A stretch of DNA of 64,000 bases, from contig NZ_JACJOG010000035.1 in the NCBI RefSeq assembly GCF_014695375.1, positions 62,001 through 126,000 of the forward strand, given 5' to 3'. The notes below the pieces were generated by a model. That model saw nothing but the letters and a program-made list of their open reading frames with translations, was not told the DNA's origin and did no database searches. Made by a program: the position numbers and the translations under genes. Shown here one piece after another: positions 49,720 through 58,750 of the stretch. Within the stretch, counting starts at the first letter, position 1; each line of letters opens with the position of its first letter. The stretch comes from Coleofasciculus sp. FACHB-T130. GTDB taxonomy: Bacteria > Cyanobacteriota > Cyanobacteriia > Cyanobacteriales > FACHB-T130.

Positions 49720-49965
49720 TTATAGGAAAAGGGCGAGTCCCCTTTCCGTGTAGAGAAGACCGCTGATATACACTTGCTTAAATGCCGTTACGCTGATAAC
49801 CCTCACCAATAGGAGAACTAAGCAAATTCGCTCTTGCAGGCTGCTACTGCGGATCGGCAAAGAAATATCTTCTAGTAGAGAATATTAAAGAAAATTGTAT
49901 TTTTGTATAGTGGCTGTCAAATTACACTTTTAAATACAGACTTCCTTAGCAGTTTATATCCGATG

Positions 49966-50326
49966 CCTCGGAAAGTTAATTGTAAAGTACACAAGTACAA
50001 TTTATACAATTAAGCGGCTTTACGTATAAACTCAGTTCGCATCTTCCATAAGTAGTATTCATAATTCCTACTTTTGATAGTAGTAATAGGCTTCGGAAAG
50101 TTAATTTCAAAGTACAATTCATAAAACTAAGTAATCTTACGTATAAACTCAGTTCGCATCTTTCATAAGGAGTATTTATAATTCCTCTTTTTGATAGTAG
50201 CAATAGGCTTCGGAAAGCCAATTGCAAAGTACAATTCATAAAACTAAGTAATCTTACGTATAAACTCAGTTCGCATCGTCCATAAGGAGTATTTCATAAC
50301 TCCTACTTTTGATAGTAGTAGTAGGA
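49966..50326. repeat. Three-unit tandem repeat, 117-125 bp per unit
   Basis: Units begin with CCTCGGAAAG at 49966 and CTTCGGAAAG at 50091 and 50208. Shared text includes AAGTACAATTCATA, TACGTATAAACTCAGTTCGC and TTTTGATAGTAG. Units 2 and 3 are nearly identical; unit 1 is more diverged and slightly longer. Each unit carries two small hairpins (for example AGGAGT..ACTCCT and CTAC..GTAG). Unit length and continuous homology exclude a CRISPR array. The rest of the 49601-50702 spacer shows no gene. Confidence 0.9.
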
Positions 50327-50702
50327 GTAACGAGTTCTCTTCTAGAGTGGTATTAGATTGGGTAAAAGCTTAGGAATGGCTGGGTCAGGGTTTTTCGGGT
50401 TTGGGAGAAATTATTAGGCAGTGTTAAAATTGAGCCATTTTTTGCCTTCATAGCGTCTTGAACCTCATTATAAAGTTGCCATGAAGTCAAGTGGAAAATT
50501 TGAGAACTTTCTGTAAAATCTGGCAAATTCCATTTACTTAAGTAGGGTTATACAGTAATCTAAGCAATTATGAGGAAGAGAATCTCAGACTCTCAAATCA
50601 GCTAAGCAATCATGCTGAAATAAATCTACTGACAGACTGCTTAATTAATCTTTGCCACAACAAAAAAACAACCAATACACCTAGCTATATATAGGTATTG
50701 TT

Positions 50703-51950
50703 ATGCGTAAACCTGTTTTGACTATCTTCTACCAGTTCAATCCGAGTAGCATTAGCATCGGGGGTATACAAACAGTCATACGCACTTTTGTTAAATATGC
50801 TCCTAGCGAGTTTGAAATCCGACTGGTAGGAACGGAGAACGATCCATCGCAACCCATAGGAGTATGGAGAGACGCCCAGTTGGCAGGCAGAGAGATCCGC
50901 TTTATGCCCTTGTTTTTTATAGAAAACGATAACTTTAAAAAATTAGTACCAACCACTATTAAATATACGGCTGCCCTTTTGGGTCGGAATTTGAGTTCGG
51001 ATTTCATGCACTTTCACAGGCTGGAACCCACACTTTTTACTCGCAACTGGTCAGGAGAAAAGACTCTCTTTATTCACAACGATATTCAAAAGCAAATTAA
51101 TTCTGCGGACAAAAAAAATGCGATTCTGTGGCAACGTTTTCCAGCAGCATATTTTGCTATCGAACGCTATCTTGTAAGTCAGTTTTCTCAAATCTTGTCG
51201 TGTAATACTGAATCGGTGCAACATTACCAGCAGCATTACCCAGAGATAGCAGAGCGCATTTCCTACGTCAAAAACACAGTAGATAACGAAATCTGCTACC
51301 CATTGACCTTAGATGAACGAGAGAAAGGTAGGCGCACACTTGCACAGCAGATGGGTTTAGCGGAAGATACACGCTTTATTCTATTTGCTGGTCGCCTTCA
51401 CGCCCAGAAAGACCCCGTCTTGCTAGTCCGCTCCATTGCTGCCCTGAACAATTCAAATGTTCACCTCCTCATAGCAGGCGATGGAGACTTAAAGGATAAG
51501 CTACGTTCTGAGATTTCCCGCCTTGGATTGTCCGGACAGGTAACGCTGCTGGGGCCATTAGCCCAGGCAGAACTTGCACAGTTGCAACGTGTATGTAGTG
51601 TTTTTGTACTAACGAGCGCCTATGAAGGTCTTCCTATGGTCGTTCTCGAAGCACTTGCCAGCGGTACGCCAGTGGTGACAACCCAATGCGGCGAAACTCC
51701 AAACCTACTCACTACTGATAGTGGAGTGGTGTGCGAGGAGCGATCGCCAGCCGCAATTGCAGATGCCTTGCGGAAGGTACTGCACAACGGTGGAGATTAT
51801 CCAATCGAGGCGTGCGTTAAAGCTGCCAAACCTTACAGTGCCAAGACTGTCGTGGGTGATATCTACAGCGATATGCTAAGCCGCTGGCAACAGCGGAATT
51901 TGTCTACTAGCCAGATTAATCAAAAAACTTTTACCGGGGTTTCGCCATGA
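50703..51950 (+). CDS. GT4-family glycosyltransferase
   Basis: A 415-residue GT-B fold enzyme. The donor half has the classical ILFAGRLHAQKDPVLLVRSIAAL segment, GDGDLKDKLRSEI, and the EX7E-type region VLTSAYEGLPMVVLEALASGTPVV (residues about 300-325). The acceptor half starts with TIFYQFNPSSISIGGIQTVIR. It should add one sugar from a nucleotide sugar to the growing lipid-linked repeat unit at the inner membrane. Its stop overlaps the next glycosyltransferase start by four bases, so the two are translationally coupled. It follows a long repeat-filled spacer that must hold the promoter. Confidence 0.92.
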   Translation: MRKPVLTIFYQFNPSSISIGGIQTVIRTFVKYAPSEFEIRLVGTENDPSQPIGVWRDAQLAGREIRFMPLFFIENDNFKKLVPTTIKYTAALLGRNLSSDFMHFHRLEPTLFTRNWSGEKTLFIHNDIQKQINSADKKNAILWQRFPAAYFAIERYLVSQFSQILSCNTESVQHYQQHYPEIAERISYVKNTVDNEICYPLTLDEREKGRRTLAQQMGLAEDTRFILFAGRLHAQKDPVLLVRSIAALNNSNVHLLIAGDGDLKDKLRSEISRLGLSGQVTLLGPLAQAELAQLQRVCSVFVLTSAYEGLPMVVLEALASGTPVVTTQCGETPNLLTTDSGVVCEERSPAAIADALRKVLHNGGDYPIEACVKAAKPYSAKTVVGDIYSDMLSRWQQRNLSTSQINQKTFTGVSP

Positions 51951-53134
51951 AAATTGCCGTAATTGGAGCAAAAGGGTTGCCTGCTAAACAGGGTGGTATC
52001 GAGCACCACTGTGAAGAAATTTATTCACGGGTTGTGGAACAGGGTCATGAAGTGGATTTGTTTGCCCGTTCCTCATACACTGGAGATGTTTCGCTCAGCC
52101 ACTATAACGTTCATGGTGTGAAGGTTGTTTCTATACCCAGCTTGAATATCAAGGGAATGGATGCTCTGTTGAGTTCGGCGCTGGGAGCGATCGCTTGCAA
52201 TGCGAAGCGTTATGATATCGTTCACTTCCATGCTTTAGGACCAGCCCTCTTTACTTGGCTACCCAAAATTGCTTCCTCGGCAAAAGTTGTTGTTACCTGT
52301 CATGGCTTAGATTGGCAACGTGCCAAATGGAACAAAGCTTCTAGCGACCTAATCCGTCGCGGCGAACGTGCTGCTGTCCGCTTCTCTGATAGCATGATCG
52401 TCGTCTCAGAGGAACTGCGCTCATACTTTAAGGAAACTTACGGTAAGGAGACAATTTATATTCCTAACGCACCCTCAAATATGGGTGATTCAGACCCTAC
52501 TTTTAGCTATGGAACTTCGCTAGGTCTGGAACAGGGACGCTATATTCTATTTTTAGGTAGACTCGTACCGGAAAAGTGCCCCGACTTACTCATCAAAGCC
52601 TTCCAAAACCTTCAGCAAGAAGGATGGAAACTCGTCATGGTGGGCGGTACCAGCGATACCAATGAGTTCACCTCGGAGATCACCGAGATGGCGGCGAATA
52701 ACAAGAACATCATATTCACAGGTGAACTTAGAGGTCCCCGTCTTGCAGAAATCCTTCGGGGTGCGGGATTGTTTGTACTTCCTTCTGAGTTGGAGGGATT
52801 ACCTCTATCAATGTTGGAAGCAATGCAGGAAGGTGTTCCCGTACTCGGTAGTGACATTCCCGTGCATCAGCAATTGATTGGCAAAAACCGAGGGATGCTT
52901 TTCCAGGTAAAAAATGTAGACTCCTGCCTCCGCAGCTTGGAATGGGCAATCAATCACCAGAATGAATTGGCGGTAATGGCTAAAAACGCCCAGAGTTATG
53001 TGCAAGCACACTATACCTGGAACCAGATTACTAGCGAAACATTGGAGTTGTACAGAACACTCACCGCCCTTGCTCCCCTAGACAACGAAAACGGCAAACG
53101 AATTCCAGTTCCATCAGACCTGGTCAAGGCTTAA
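51947..53134 (+). CDS. GT4-family glycosyltransferase (rhamnosyltransferase-like start)
   Basis: A 395-residue GT-B enzyme. The N-terminal segment IAVIGAKGLPAKQGGIEHHCEEIYSRV is typical of GT4 enzymes often annotated as rhamnosyl- or mannosyltransferases. The donor half has YILFLGRLVPEKCPDLLIKAF and LFVLPSELEGLPLSMLEAMQEGVPVLGSD. Start ATG overlaps the upstream stop (ATGA). It is the last gene before a terminator, so the pair forms a two-gene unit of the exopolysaccharide locus. Confidence 0.92.
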   Translation: MKIAVIGAKGLPAKQGGIEHHCEEIYSRVVEQGHEVDLFARSSYTGDVSLSHYNVHGVKVVSIPSLNIKGMDALLSSALGAIACNAKRYDIVHFHALGPALFTWLPKIASSAKVVVTCHGLDWQRAKWNKASSDLIRRGERAAVRFSDSMIVVSEELRSYFKETYGKETIYIPNAPSNMGDSDPTFSYGTSLGLEQGRYILFLGRLVPEKCPDLLIKAFQNLQQEGWKLVMVGGTSDTNEFTSEITEMAANNKNIIFTGELRGPRLAEILRGAGLFVLPSELEGLPLSMLEAMQEGVPVLGSDIPVHQQLIGKNRGMLFQVKNVDSCLRSLEWAINHQNELAVMAKNAQSYVQAHYTWNQITSETLELYRTLTALAPLDNENGKRIPVPSDLVKA

Positions 53135-53190
53135 AAGCGCTGTTGCATTTCTAAATTGTCAATATAACTTAATATTTTCCTGCCAGGTGA

Positions 53191-53230
53191 TAGGGGCGCA
53201 CAAATAGCTGTACGCCCCTACTATTTTTTG
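53191..53230 (+). terminator. Rho-independent terminator after the glycosyltransferase pair
   Basis: TAGGGGCG (53191-53198) pairs with CGCCCCTA (53213-53220), with ACA/TGT continuing inside, followed by CTATTTTTTG. The same TAGGGGC..GCCCCTA arms occur in a hairpin near 63370. Confidence 0.82.
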
Positions 53231-53541
53231 TCTTTATATTATCTTTATATTTTTTTTACACAAAATAGCCATTAACACTCACTTCACCAGTGTTATAAGC
53301 GCGACACACATATTTACATTCAATTACGTATTTACTAGCAGCATTCAGTTAAAAAACTTAGCTTTCAGGACAAAATCAGAAAAACATCCTTTAATTTATT
53401 TGTAGAAAAATATACTTAAAGCGTCTCCGTATGTTTTCGGGTTTATAAAGGAGTTCTTTACAAAAAATTCAAAAAATTCACTGATGTCAAGACCCTGTAG
53501 TGTTTCATATCCTAGAGGGGTAAACAAAACTATTTACCAAA
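53231..53541. other. AT-rich spacer, presumed promoter region
   Basis: About 310 AT-rich bases before a small membrane-protein ORF. No gene remnant, repeat or strong hairpin is seen. Confidence 0.5.
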
Positions 53542-53748
53542 ATGAACGCCTTTATCAAGAAACTAATTTCTACAAGCGTCATGTTTCTCTTCACGGCTGC
53601 TGGTTTCGTAGTATTGGCATTTTCGGTAGTCTTGATGACGGTTGAATCCCTCGTCTCGTACGTGTTGTCACAAGTAACAGCACTACAAAATCATTCTTTA
53701 ACAGAACGTGTTACTAGCGTGAAAGAACCGTCTTCTGTTAAAGGCTAA
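53542..53748 (+). CDS. Small single-pass membrane protein of 68 residues
   Basis: The ORF starts MNAFIKKLISTS and has one long hydrophobic helix (VMFLFTAAGFVVLAFSVVLM) followed by a short polar tail (HSLTERVTSVKEPSSVKG). A GAGGGG lies about 20 bases upstream, farther than usual. It lies inside the polysaccharide locus, convergent with the 3' end of the GH74 pseudogene. No family recognised; it could be a small accessory membrane protein of the export system. Moderate support only. Confidence 0.5.
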   Translation: MNAFIKKLISTSVMFLFTAAGFVVLAFSVVLMTVESLVSYVLSQVTALQNHSLTERVTSVKEPSSVKG

Positions 53749-53825
53749 TGCCTTGGTACTTTTCGGGTAAATTTAACCAGTATTCAGGGGCGAATTGCGT
53801 GTACGGGCGCGGAAGATAAAGCAGC

Positions 53826-55258
53826 CTACTCCTTGGAATCGTCAGGAGTTCCGTAGTAGATGCCCCTGCCATTGGTACCAACGAAAACCAAGCCAAACTG
53901 TTGCCAACTCGCCTCCATCGCATTTGGCTCGCCAGGGATGGGATTTTGGCTAGAACCAATGCTTATCCAAGTTTTACCTCTGTCGAGAGAACGGAAGATT
54001 CCCTCGCCCATACCAGAAATTTTTCCATACAAATAAAGCGCTGGAGTTGTCCTTCCGGTCTGCGGTTTCCCGAAAGTAAACAAATGCGCCTTTTCTACTG
54101 AAGGCAGCTTAGCAAACGTTTTGCCACCGTCTGTGGAGTGGAATAAACCTTCCTAGTCTAAGCTGAGCCAGACTTCATTTTTCGCATCTGGAACTGTTTT
54201 CAGCGCATACGAATAGTAGTCACTCCTAATATTGGGAATCGATGAGTTGACAACGCTAAAGGATGCACCTTGGTCAGTGCTGCGGTAAACTTTGCTGTCG
54301 CTGTAATAGTAAAAAGTATTTCCATCTACTTTATTCGCCACCAAGGGCTGATCTCAATACCAGGGACATTCTGAGCAATTTGGTAGTCCAGACACTGCAC
54401 TCCCTGAAGCGCCGCCATTAGTGGTGCGTAGGGGTAGAGCTTTACTTACAGCTACAACAAACAAGTTTGGATTAGTTGCCGATATCGCTACGCGCAGTGG
54501 TAATTGATGCCGGAAACGACGCAAACTTCTTCCAGGTTAATCCAGCGTCTGTTGAAGTTGCTTCTGTATAAGTTGAGTGCCACCTTGAACCGCCAACGCG
54601 GACGAGATGCCAACGCTCTTTGGTAAGCGTTGGGGAAAAAGAAGCGACTTTCGCCCATTGTCGCGCCTGCATCCGAGGATCTCCACACCCCATCGTGCCG
54701 CGAATCAATGAAAATAATGTTGGAGTTAGCCGGATTCAGAGCTAGTCTTTTTCCCACCCAGCAATGCTCAACATTACTGTCTATCCCTAAGTTTATGTTT
54801 AGTTTAGTCCAGTTTTAACCTCGCTCTGTGGACTTAAAGATTGATCCTTTGGGTTGCCGCTGGGAGTATTTACCTGCTGCCATGTAAACGATATTTGGGT
54901 TGATGGGATCTGTTGCGATCGCTTCTTCCCCGTAACATGTTTTCTCTTTCATTGTGAAGCTGTCATGTAATCGAATGCAGGTTTTATCTTCGGCATTCCA
55001 GCGATAAAAGCCACCAACGTCGGTTCTGATCTAAACCAGATCCTTTTGTGCGTTGTAAGTATAAACACCTGTAACAAACCCTCTACTGCCTATCGACACG
55101 TTAGCCCAGCGACGTAGGAAGTGGGTGCCATCGGTACGGACACAAAATCCGCGCCTACAATCGGCTGTTGGTTGCTACCTATTGCTACTAGCAGTACACC
55201 CAAGCATAGTGCCAATAAACACAGGAGCCACAGCCCGATGGAGAAGTTTTAATATCAT
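53826..55258 (-). pseudogene. Decayed GH74 xyloglucanase-like lipoprotein gene (paralogue of the intact copy at 61-63 kb)
   Basis: Read from ATG 55258 the minus strand gives a lipoprotein signal with lipobox (TMLGC), then pieces that match the intact 725-residue paralogue in order: WANVSIGSRGFVTGVY, IRTDVGGFYRWNAEDK, VYMAAGKYSQRQPKGSIFKS, RHDGVWRSSDAGAT, then TFYYYSDSKVYRSTDQGASF and finally MEASWQQFGLVFVGTNGRG to the stop at 53826. Several stops and frameshifts break it. After SFSPTLTK the text jumps to VRVGG, so about 245 codons (paralogue residues about 218-463, including the second catalytic Asp) are deleted. The orientation is inverted relative to the intact gene. Confidence 0.92.
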
Positions 55259-55635
55259 GATTGCCTAAACACTGGTAAGATTACAGACATTTTGCAGAGA
55301 ATAATGTAAGTTATCTATTTCATAAAGTTGAAGTTCTAATGAAGAATTATCAAGCCTTCCATAGCTCAATGCCAAATGTGTAAATATTCAGTGTCTTTAT
55401 AAAAGCTTTAAACTTTGGGGGGGAATTCTCACAAATCCACACTGTTGTCTGTGGTAAATTAAATTTGCTTGCTTAAAAAGAGATTGGCACCCAAGTACGA
55501 TCGCTTTAACTGTTGCTGAGATATTTTTGCCAATCTCTACTAGCGTTAGTAGCAATTGACTATTTATTCAATGAAATATGCTGACGACCTTAGAAGGCCG
55601 TCTACTGATGCAGTAGCGATGAACCAAGGCAAACT
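55259..55635. other. Spacer with a 10-bp inverted repeat
   Basis: AGAGATTGGC (55479-55488) pairs with GCCAATCTCT (55529-55538) across 40 bases. The spacer lies between the divergent GH74 pseudogene and the flippase unit and should hold the promoter of the latter. No gene is seen. Confidence 0.5.
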
Positions 55636-55647
55636 AAGGAGAAAAAT

Positions 55648-55830
55648 GTGCTGGAGCTGAGCCACCTGCTCAAAAAATTGATGAGCATTCTACCGATTTT
55701 CCCGCATCTTGCGCCGCTAAAGACTCCCAAGCTGCGATCGCTATCTATAAATCTCTTTTTCTGGAAGTCTTCATTGGTAGAACATCAAGGATTTCTCCGT
55801 AATATTTGCTACTTTGAGGGACAAGCATGA
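55648..55830 (+). CDS. Possible small protein translationally coupled to the flippase
   Basis: A 60-codon ORF from GTG 55648. AAGGAG (55636-55641) lies six bases upstream, and the stop overlaps the flippase ATG as ATGA. These two signals suggest real translation or a leader peptide that couples to the flippase. The peptide (LLKKLMSILPIFPHLAPLKTP ... LFFWKSSLVEHQGF) is basic and hydrophobic without a known family. It could also be a leftover of a lost gene. Confidence 0.4.
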   Translation: MLELSHLLKKLMSILPIFPHLAPLKTPKLRSLSINLFFWKSSLVEHQGFLRNICYFEGQA

Positions 55831-57227
55831 ACCTGAAAACGCAAGTCATGCGGGGAGGAGTCTACCTGGTACTGCGTCAGGGACTGGGAGTATTCATCAG
55901 TCTGGCAGGAGTGATGCTAGTTACCAAAGTCATAGGACCGGAGAAATACGGTCTCTATGCTGCCACCATCAGTATATTTTTGTACCTTCAGATGCTCAGC
56001 CAGCTAGGCATTGAAGTTTATCTGGTGCGGCGGGAAGGGGAAGAGGAACTCGGAGTATATCACCAAGCTTTCACCCTGCTGTTGCTGCAAGCGTTTACAG
56101 GAATGCTTTTAGCTTTTTTGGCGCTTCCCTTAATAGAAAGCTGGGTGAACATCCAAGGGTTTCGCCCGGTAGCGCAAGTCTTGTTTCTGGGACTTCCCGT
56201 AGTTCTCCTCAATCAAGTCCCGATGGCTCGGCTAGAGCGCAATCTAGATTACAAGCGGGTAGCTTTAATTGAACTTCTCGGTCAGTTAGTTTACTACGTG
56301 ATAGCCTTTCCAATGGCTTTTCGGGGAGCCGGAGTTTGGGCACTGGTGGCTGGATGGTGGCTACAGCAAGTTCAAACTCTAGCACTACTCTACTGGAGTG
56401 CCGGATATCGTCCCCGCTTTGCTTGGAATTGGGTTTTAGTTAAGCAGATGCTGGGATACAGCATCGGATTTTCTACCTCAGTCTGGGTGTGGCAACTACG
56501 TACTCTGATCAACCCCCTGCTAGTAGGTAGATACGCTGGTGCCGAGGCAGTGGGATATGTAGCCCTAGCCATCCGGATCATCGACATTCTCAGTTTCGTA
56601 AAAACCGCAACGTGGCGGATTTCCATTGCCACCTTGGGGCGCTTGCAGGGAGATCGAAAGCGGTTACGGAGAGCTGTCACTGAGGGCATGGGCCTTCAGA
56701 TATTAGCTTTAGGACCCCTGCTCGTAGTAGTCAGCTGGGCTTTGCCTGTGCTTATTCCATTGGTGTTTGGCGATCGCTGGCTTCCTGTAGTGGCGATCTA
56801 TCCTTATATCGCCTTGAGCAATCTGACCAACTCCATGTTTAATATGCATTCCTCAACCCTCTACGTTTTGCGGCGGAACTGGGAAGTTACAGTTTTTCAC
56901 ATCGTGTATATGGCTCTTTTTGTAGGAGCAGCATTCGTGCTGTTACCCCGCTTGGAATTAGTGGGATACGGCTGGGCTGAGGTGGCGACTTTAGCGAGTT
57001 ATATTGTCATCCACTTCTACCTAGTGCGGGACATTGGCAGTCCTGACTATCGATTGGCTGGCTTGTGGTGCGGGACCTTTGGAATAGCTTTGTTTGCCTA
57101 CCAGTTAGGATGGTGGGTAGTTTTGGGCTTAGTAGTCGTGGCATTGTTGCCCAGTACCCAGCAGAAGCTGAGAGATTATATTAAAAGTATCAAAGGAGTA
57201 AAGCAGGAAAAATCATCCGAAGCTTAA
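55827..57227 (+). CDS. Polysaccharide flippase (Wzx/PST family)
   Basis: A 466-residue membrane protein with about 12-14 helices. The start LKTQVMRGGVYLVLRQGLGVFISLAGVMLVTKVIGPEKYGLYAA is typical of PST/MVF oligosaccharide flippases, which turn lipid-linked repeat units to the periplasmic face. The short C-terminal tail is Lys-rich. It is followed by the polymerase/ligase gene 125 bases on, and by two glycosyltransferases, as in Wzx/Wzy loci. Confidence 0.92.
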   Translation: MNLKTQVMRGGVYLVLRQGLGVFISLAGVMLVTKVIGPEKYGLYAATISIFLYLQMLSQLGIEVYLVRREGEEELGVYHQAFTLLLLQAFTGMLLAFLALPLIESWVNIQGFRPVAQVLFLGLPVVLLNQVPMARLERNLDYKRVALIELLGQLVYYVIAFPMAFRGAGVWALVAGWWLQQVQTLALLYWSAGYRPRFAWNWVLVKQMLGYSIGFSTSVWVWQLRTLINPLLVGRYAGAEAVGYVALAIRIIDILSFVKTATWRISIATLGRLQGDRKRLRRAVTEGMGLQILALGPLLVVVSWALPVLIPLVFGDRWLPVVAIYPYIALSNLTNSMFNMHSSTLYVLRRNWEVTVFHIVYMALFVGAAFVLLPRLELVGYGWAEVATLASYIVIHFYLVRDIGSPDYRLAGLWCGTFGIALFAYQLGWWVVLGLVVVALLPSTQQKLRDYIKSIKGVKQEKSSEA

Positions 57228-57352
57228 CGCCACCTTCAACAAAAACTGCATCATCCTAGAAACTTGTCAAAAGTCATTTTCTCCCCCCTCACCCGACTGA
57301 AAAGACCTAGACTTGAGTTGAATTCTAGATACTTTTACCACCCTCTAAAGTC

Positions 57353-58645
57353 GTGAATCCACTCCTAAATTTCGCTGAAAAGAGATTCTCGGTTCTGGCG
57401 CTGCTAGTGTTCTCAGGATTATTAAACTTTGCCAGCTTAAACAATGCGTCGGAGGGAACAGCTGGCTACGCTGTTTATGTTCCTTCTGTGTTTGACAAGA
57501 TTATATCGCTGCTACAGTTGGGAGTCTATGCCGGGACAATTTTCTTTATTATTGCCCGGTTCAAAAGTGTTGTTCGTCCAGCTTTGAGAGACGTTTTCTT
57601 ATGGGGTTTAGTCGCAACAATTGTAATCTCATTTTTTTGGTCTGATTTCCCGCCTATTTCTAGAAAAGCTGGCATCAATGTGTTACAAACAACCTTGTTT
57701 GGACTGTATTTTGCTTCGCGCTATACCTTGAAAGAGCAAGTACGCATAATAGCGTGGGCGCTGGGTATAGGAGCAGTAATTACCGTAATGTACACCCTAG
57801 TTTTTCGGGGAGGTGGAATAGAAAGTGGAACTCATGCAGGAGCTTGGCGGGGGCCTTTGTTACACAAAAACCTCTTGTCTCGCCTGATGCTGGTACCAGC
57901 ATTGTCTACCTTACTTGTGGCTCTGAACGTTCGCAAATATCGTTACTTGGTATGGGGTGTTTGTGGTATTTGCGTTGGCGTGATTGTACTTACAACTTCA
58001 AAAACTGCTTTAATCATCTTCTTGACTTTGATAATTCTCTTGCCTTTTTACAGCGCTTTACGGTGGAGCGACAACTTAGCTATTCCCTTCTTCATTACAT
58101 TGATATTAATCGGTGGAAGTCTAGCTACATGGGGCGTGGCAAGTTGGGATAACTTGCTGTTTAGCTTAGGCAAAGATCCTACCCTCAGCGGTCGTACAGA
58201 GATTTGGGATGCTGTAATAGAAAAAATCTGGGATCGCCCTTGGTTAGGCTATGGTTATCAGGGATTTTGGCTGGATGGAGGGGAGTCGGAATATGTTTGG
58301 CGTGTACTTCGCTATAAGGTATACCACGCTCACAATGGCTTTTTAAACTTGACGGTTGATCTCGGCTTTGTAGGGATATTCTTTTTTGGGATTAGTATTA
58401 TTTTCACCTATTTTAGAGCCATAAAATGGGTGCGTTCCACTAAAGAACCCGAAGATTTATGGCCGATAACCTACGTGACGTTTTTACTAATGTATAACTA
58501 TACCGAAAGTACAATTGTAGAACCGCACTCTCTGTTTTGGATATTGTATGTATCAGTAACCTTATCATTGAAGCGCCTCCCAATGTCGAATATTAGGTCG
58601 TTTGAGACGGAGGAAAGAAAAGAAGGATTAGTTGAAACAACGTAG
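57353..58645 (+). CDS. O-antigen ligase/polymerase family protein (Wzy-like)
   Basis: A 430-residue membrane protein with about ten or more helices, beginning at GTG 57353. The large periplasmic loop and the following LSGRTEIWDAVIEKIWDRPWLGYGYQGFW and YHAHNGFLNLTVDLGFVGI are the family's signature region. It should polymerise repeat units or attach the glycan to its acceptor outside the inner membrane. Its place after the flippase supports the polymerase reading. The start has no strong ribosome site. Confidence 0.88.
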   Translation: MNPLLNFAEKRFSVLALLVFSGLLNFASLNNASEGTAGYAVYVPSVFDKIISLLQLGVYAGTIFFIIARFKSVVRPALRDVFLWGLVATIVISFFWSDFPPISRKAGINVLQTTLFGLYFASRYTLKEQVRIIAWALGIGAVITVMYTLVFRGGGIESGTHAGAWRGPLLHKNLLSRLMLVPALSTLLVALNVRKYRYLVWGVCGICVGVIVLTTSKTALIIFLTLIILLPFYSALRWSDNLAIPFFITLILIGGSLATWGVASWDNLLFSLGKDPTLSGRTEIWDAVIEKIWDRPWLGYGYQGFWLDGGESEYVWRVLRYKVYHAHNGFLNLTVDLGFVGIFFFGISIIFTYFRAIKWVRSTKEPEDLWPITYVTFLLMYNYTESTIVEPHSLFWILYVSVTLSLKRLPMSNIRSFETEERKEGLVETT

Positions 58646-58750
58646 TAAGGTTAGCAATAAATTTACCAACTTTTTCAAGTAACCCTTCCCTTAACTCCTC
58701 CCCAGAGAGCGGGAATTAGGGAATAGAAGTATTTTCAACCTCAAATAAAA

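Noticed and set aside
49976-50239. 87-codon minus-strand ORF of two 39-residue repeats
   Set aside because: It is a by-product of the 117-bp tandem DNA repeat, whose length is a multiple of three; the third unit has an indel and a stop, and no ribosome site is present.
49966-50326. Tandem repeat considered as a CRISPR array
   Set aside because: Whole 117-base units are homologous; there are no unique spacers.
53740-55260. Several short minus-strand ORFs as separate genes
   Set aside because: Aligned by eye with the intact GH74 protein they are consecutive pieces of one decayed gene.
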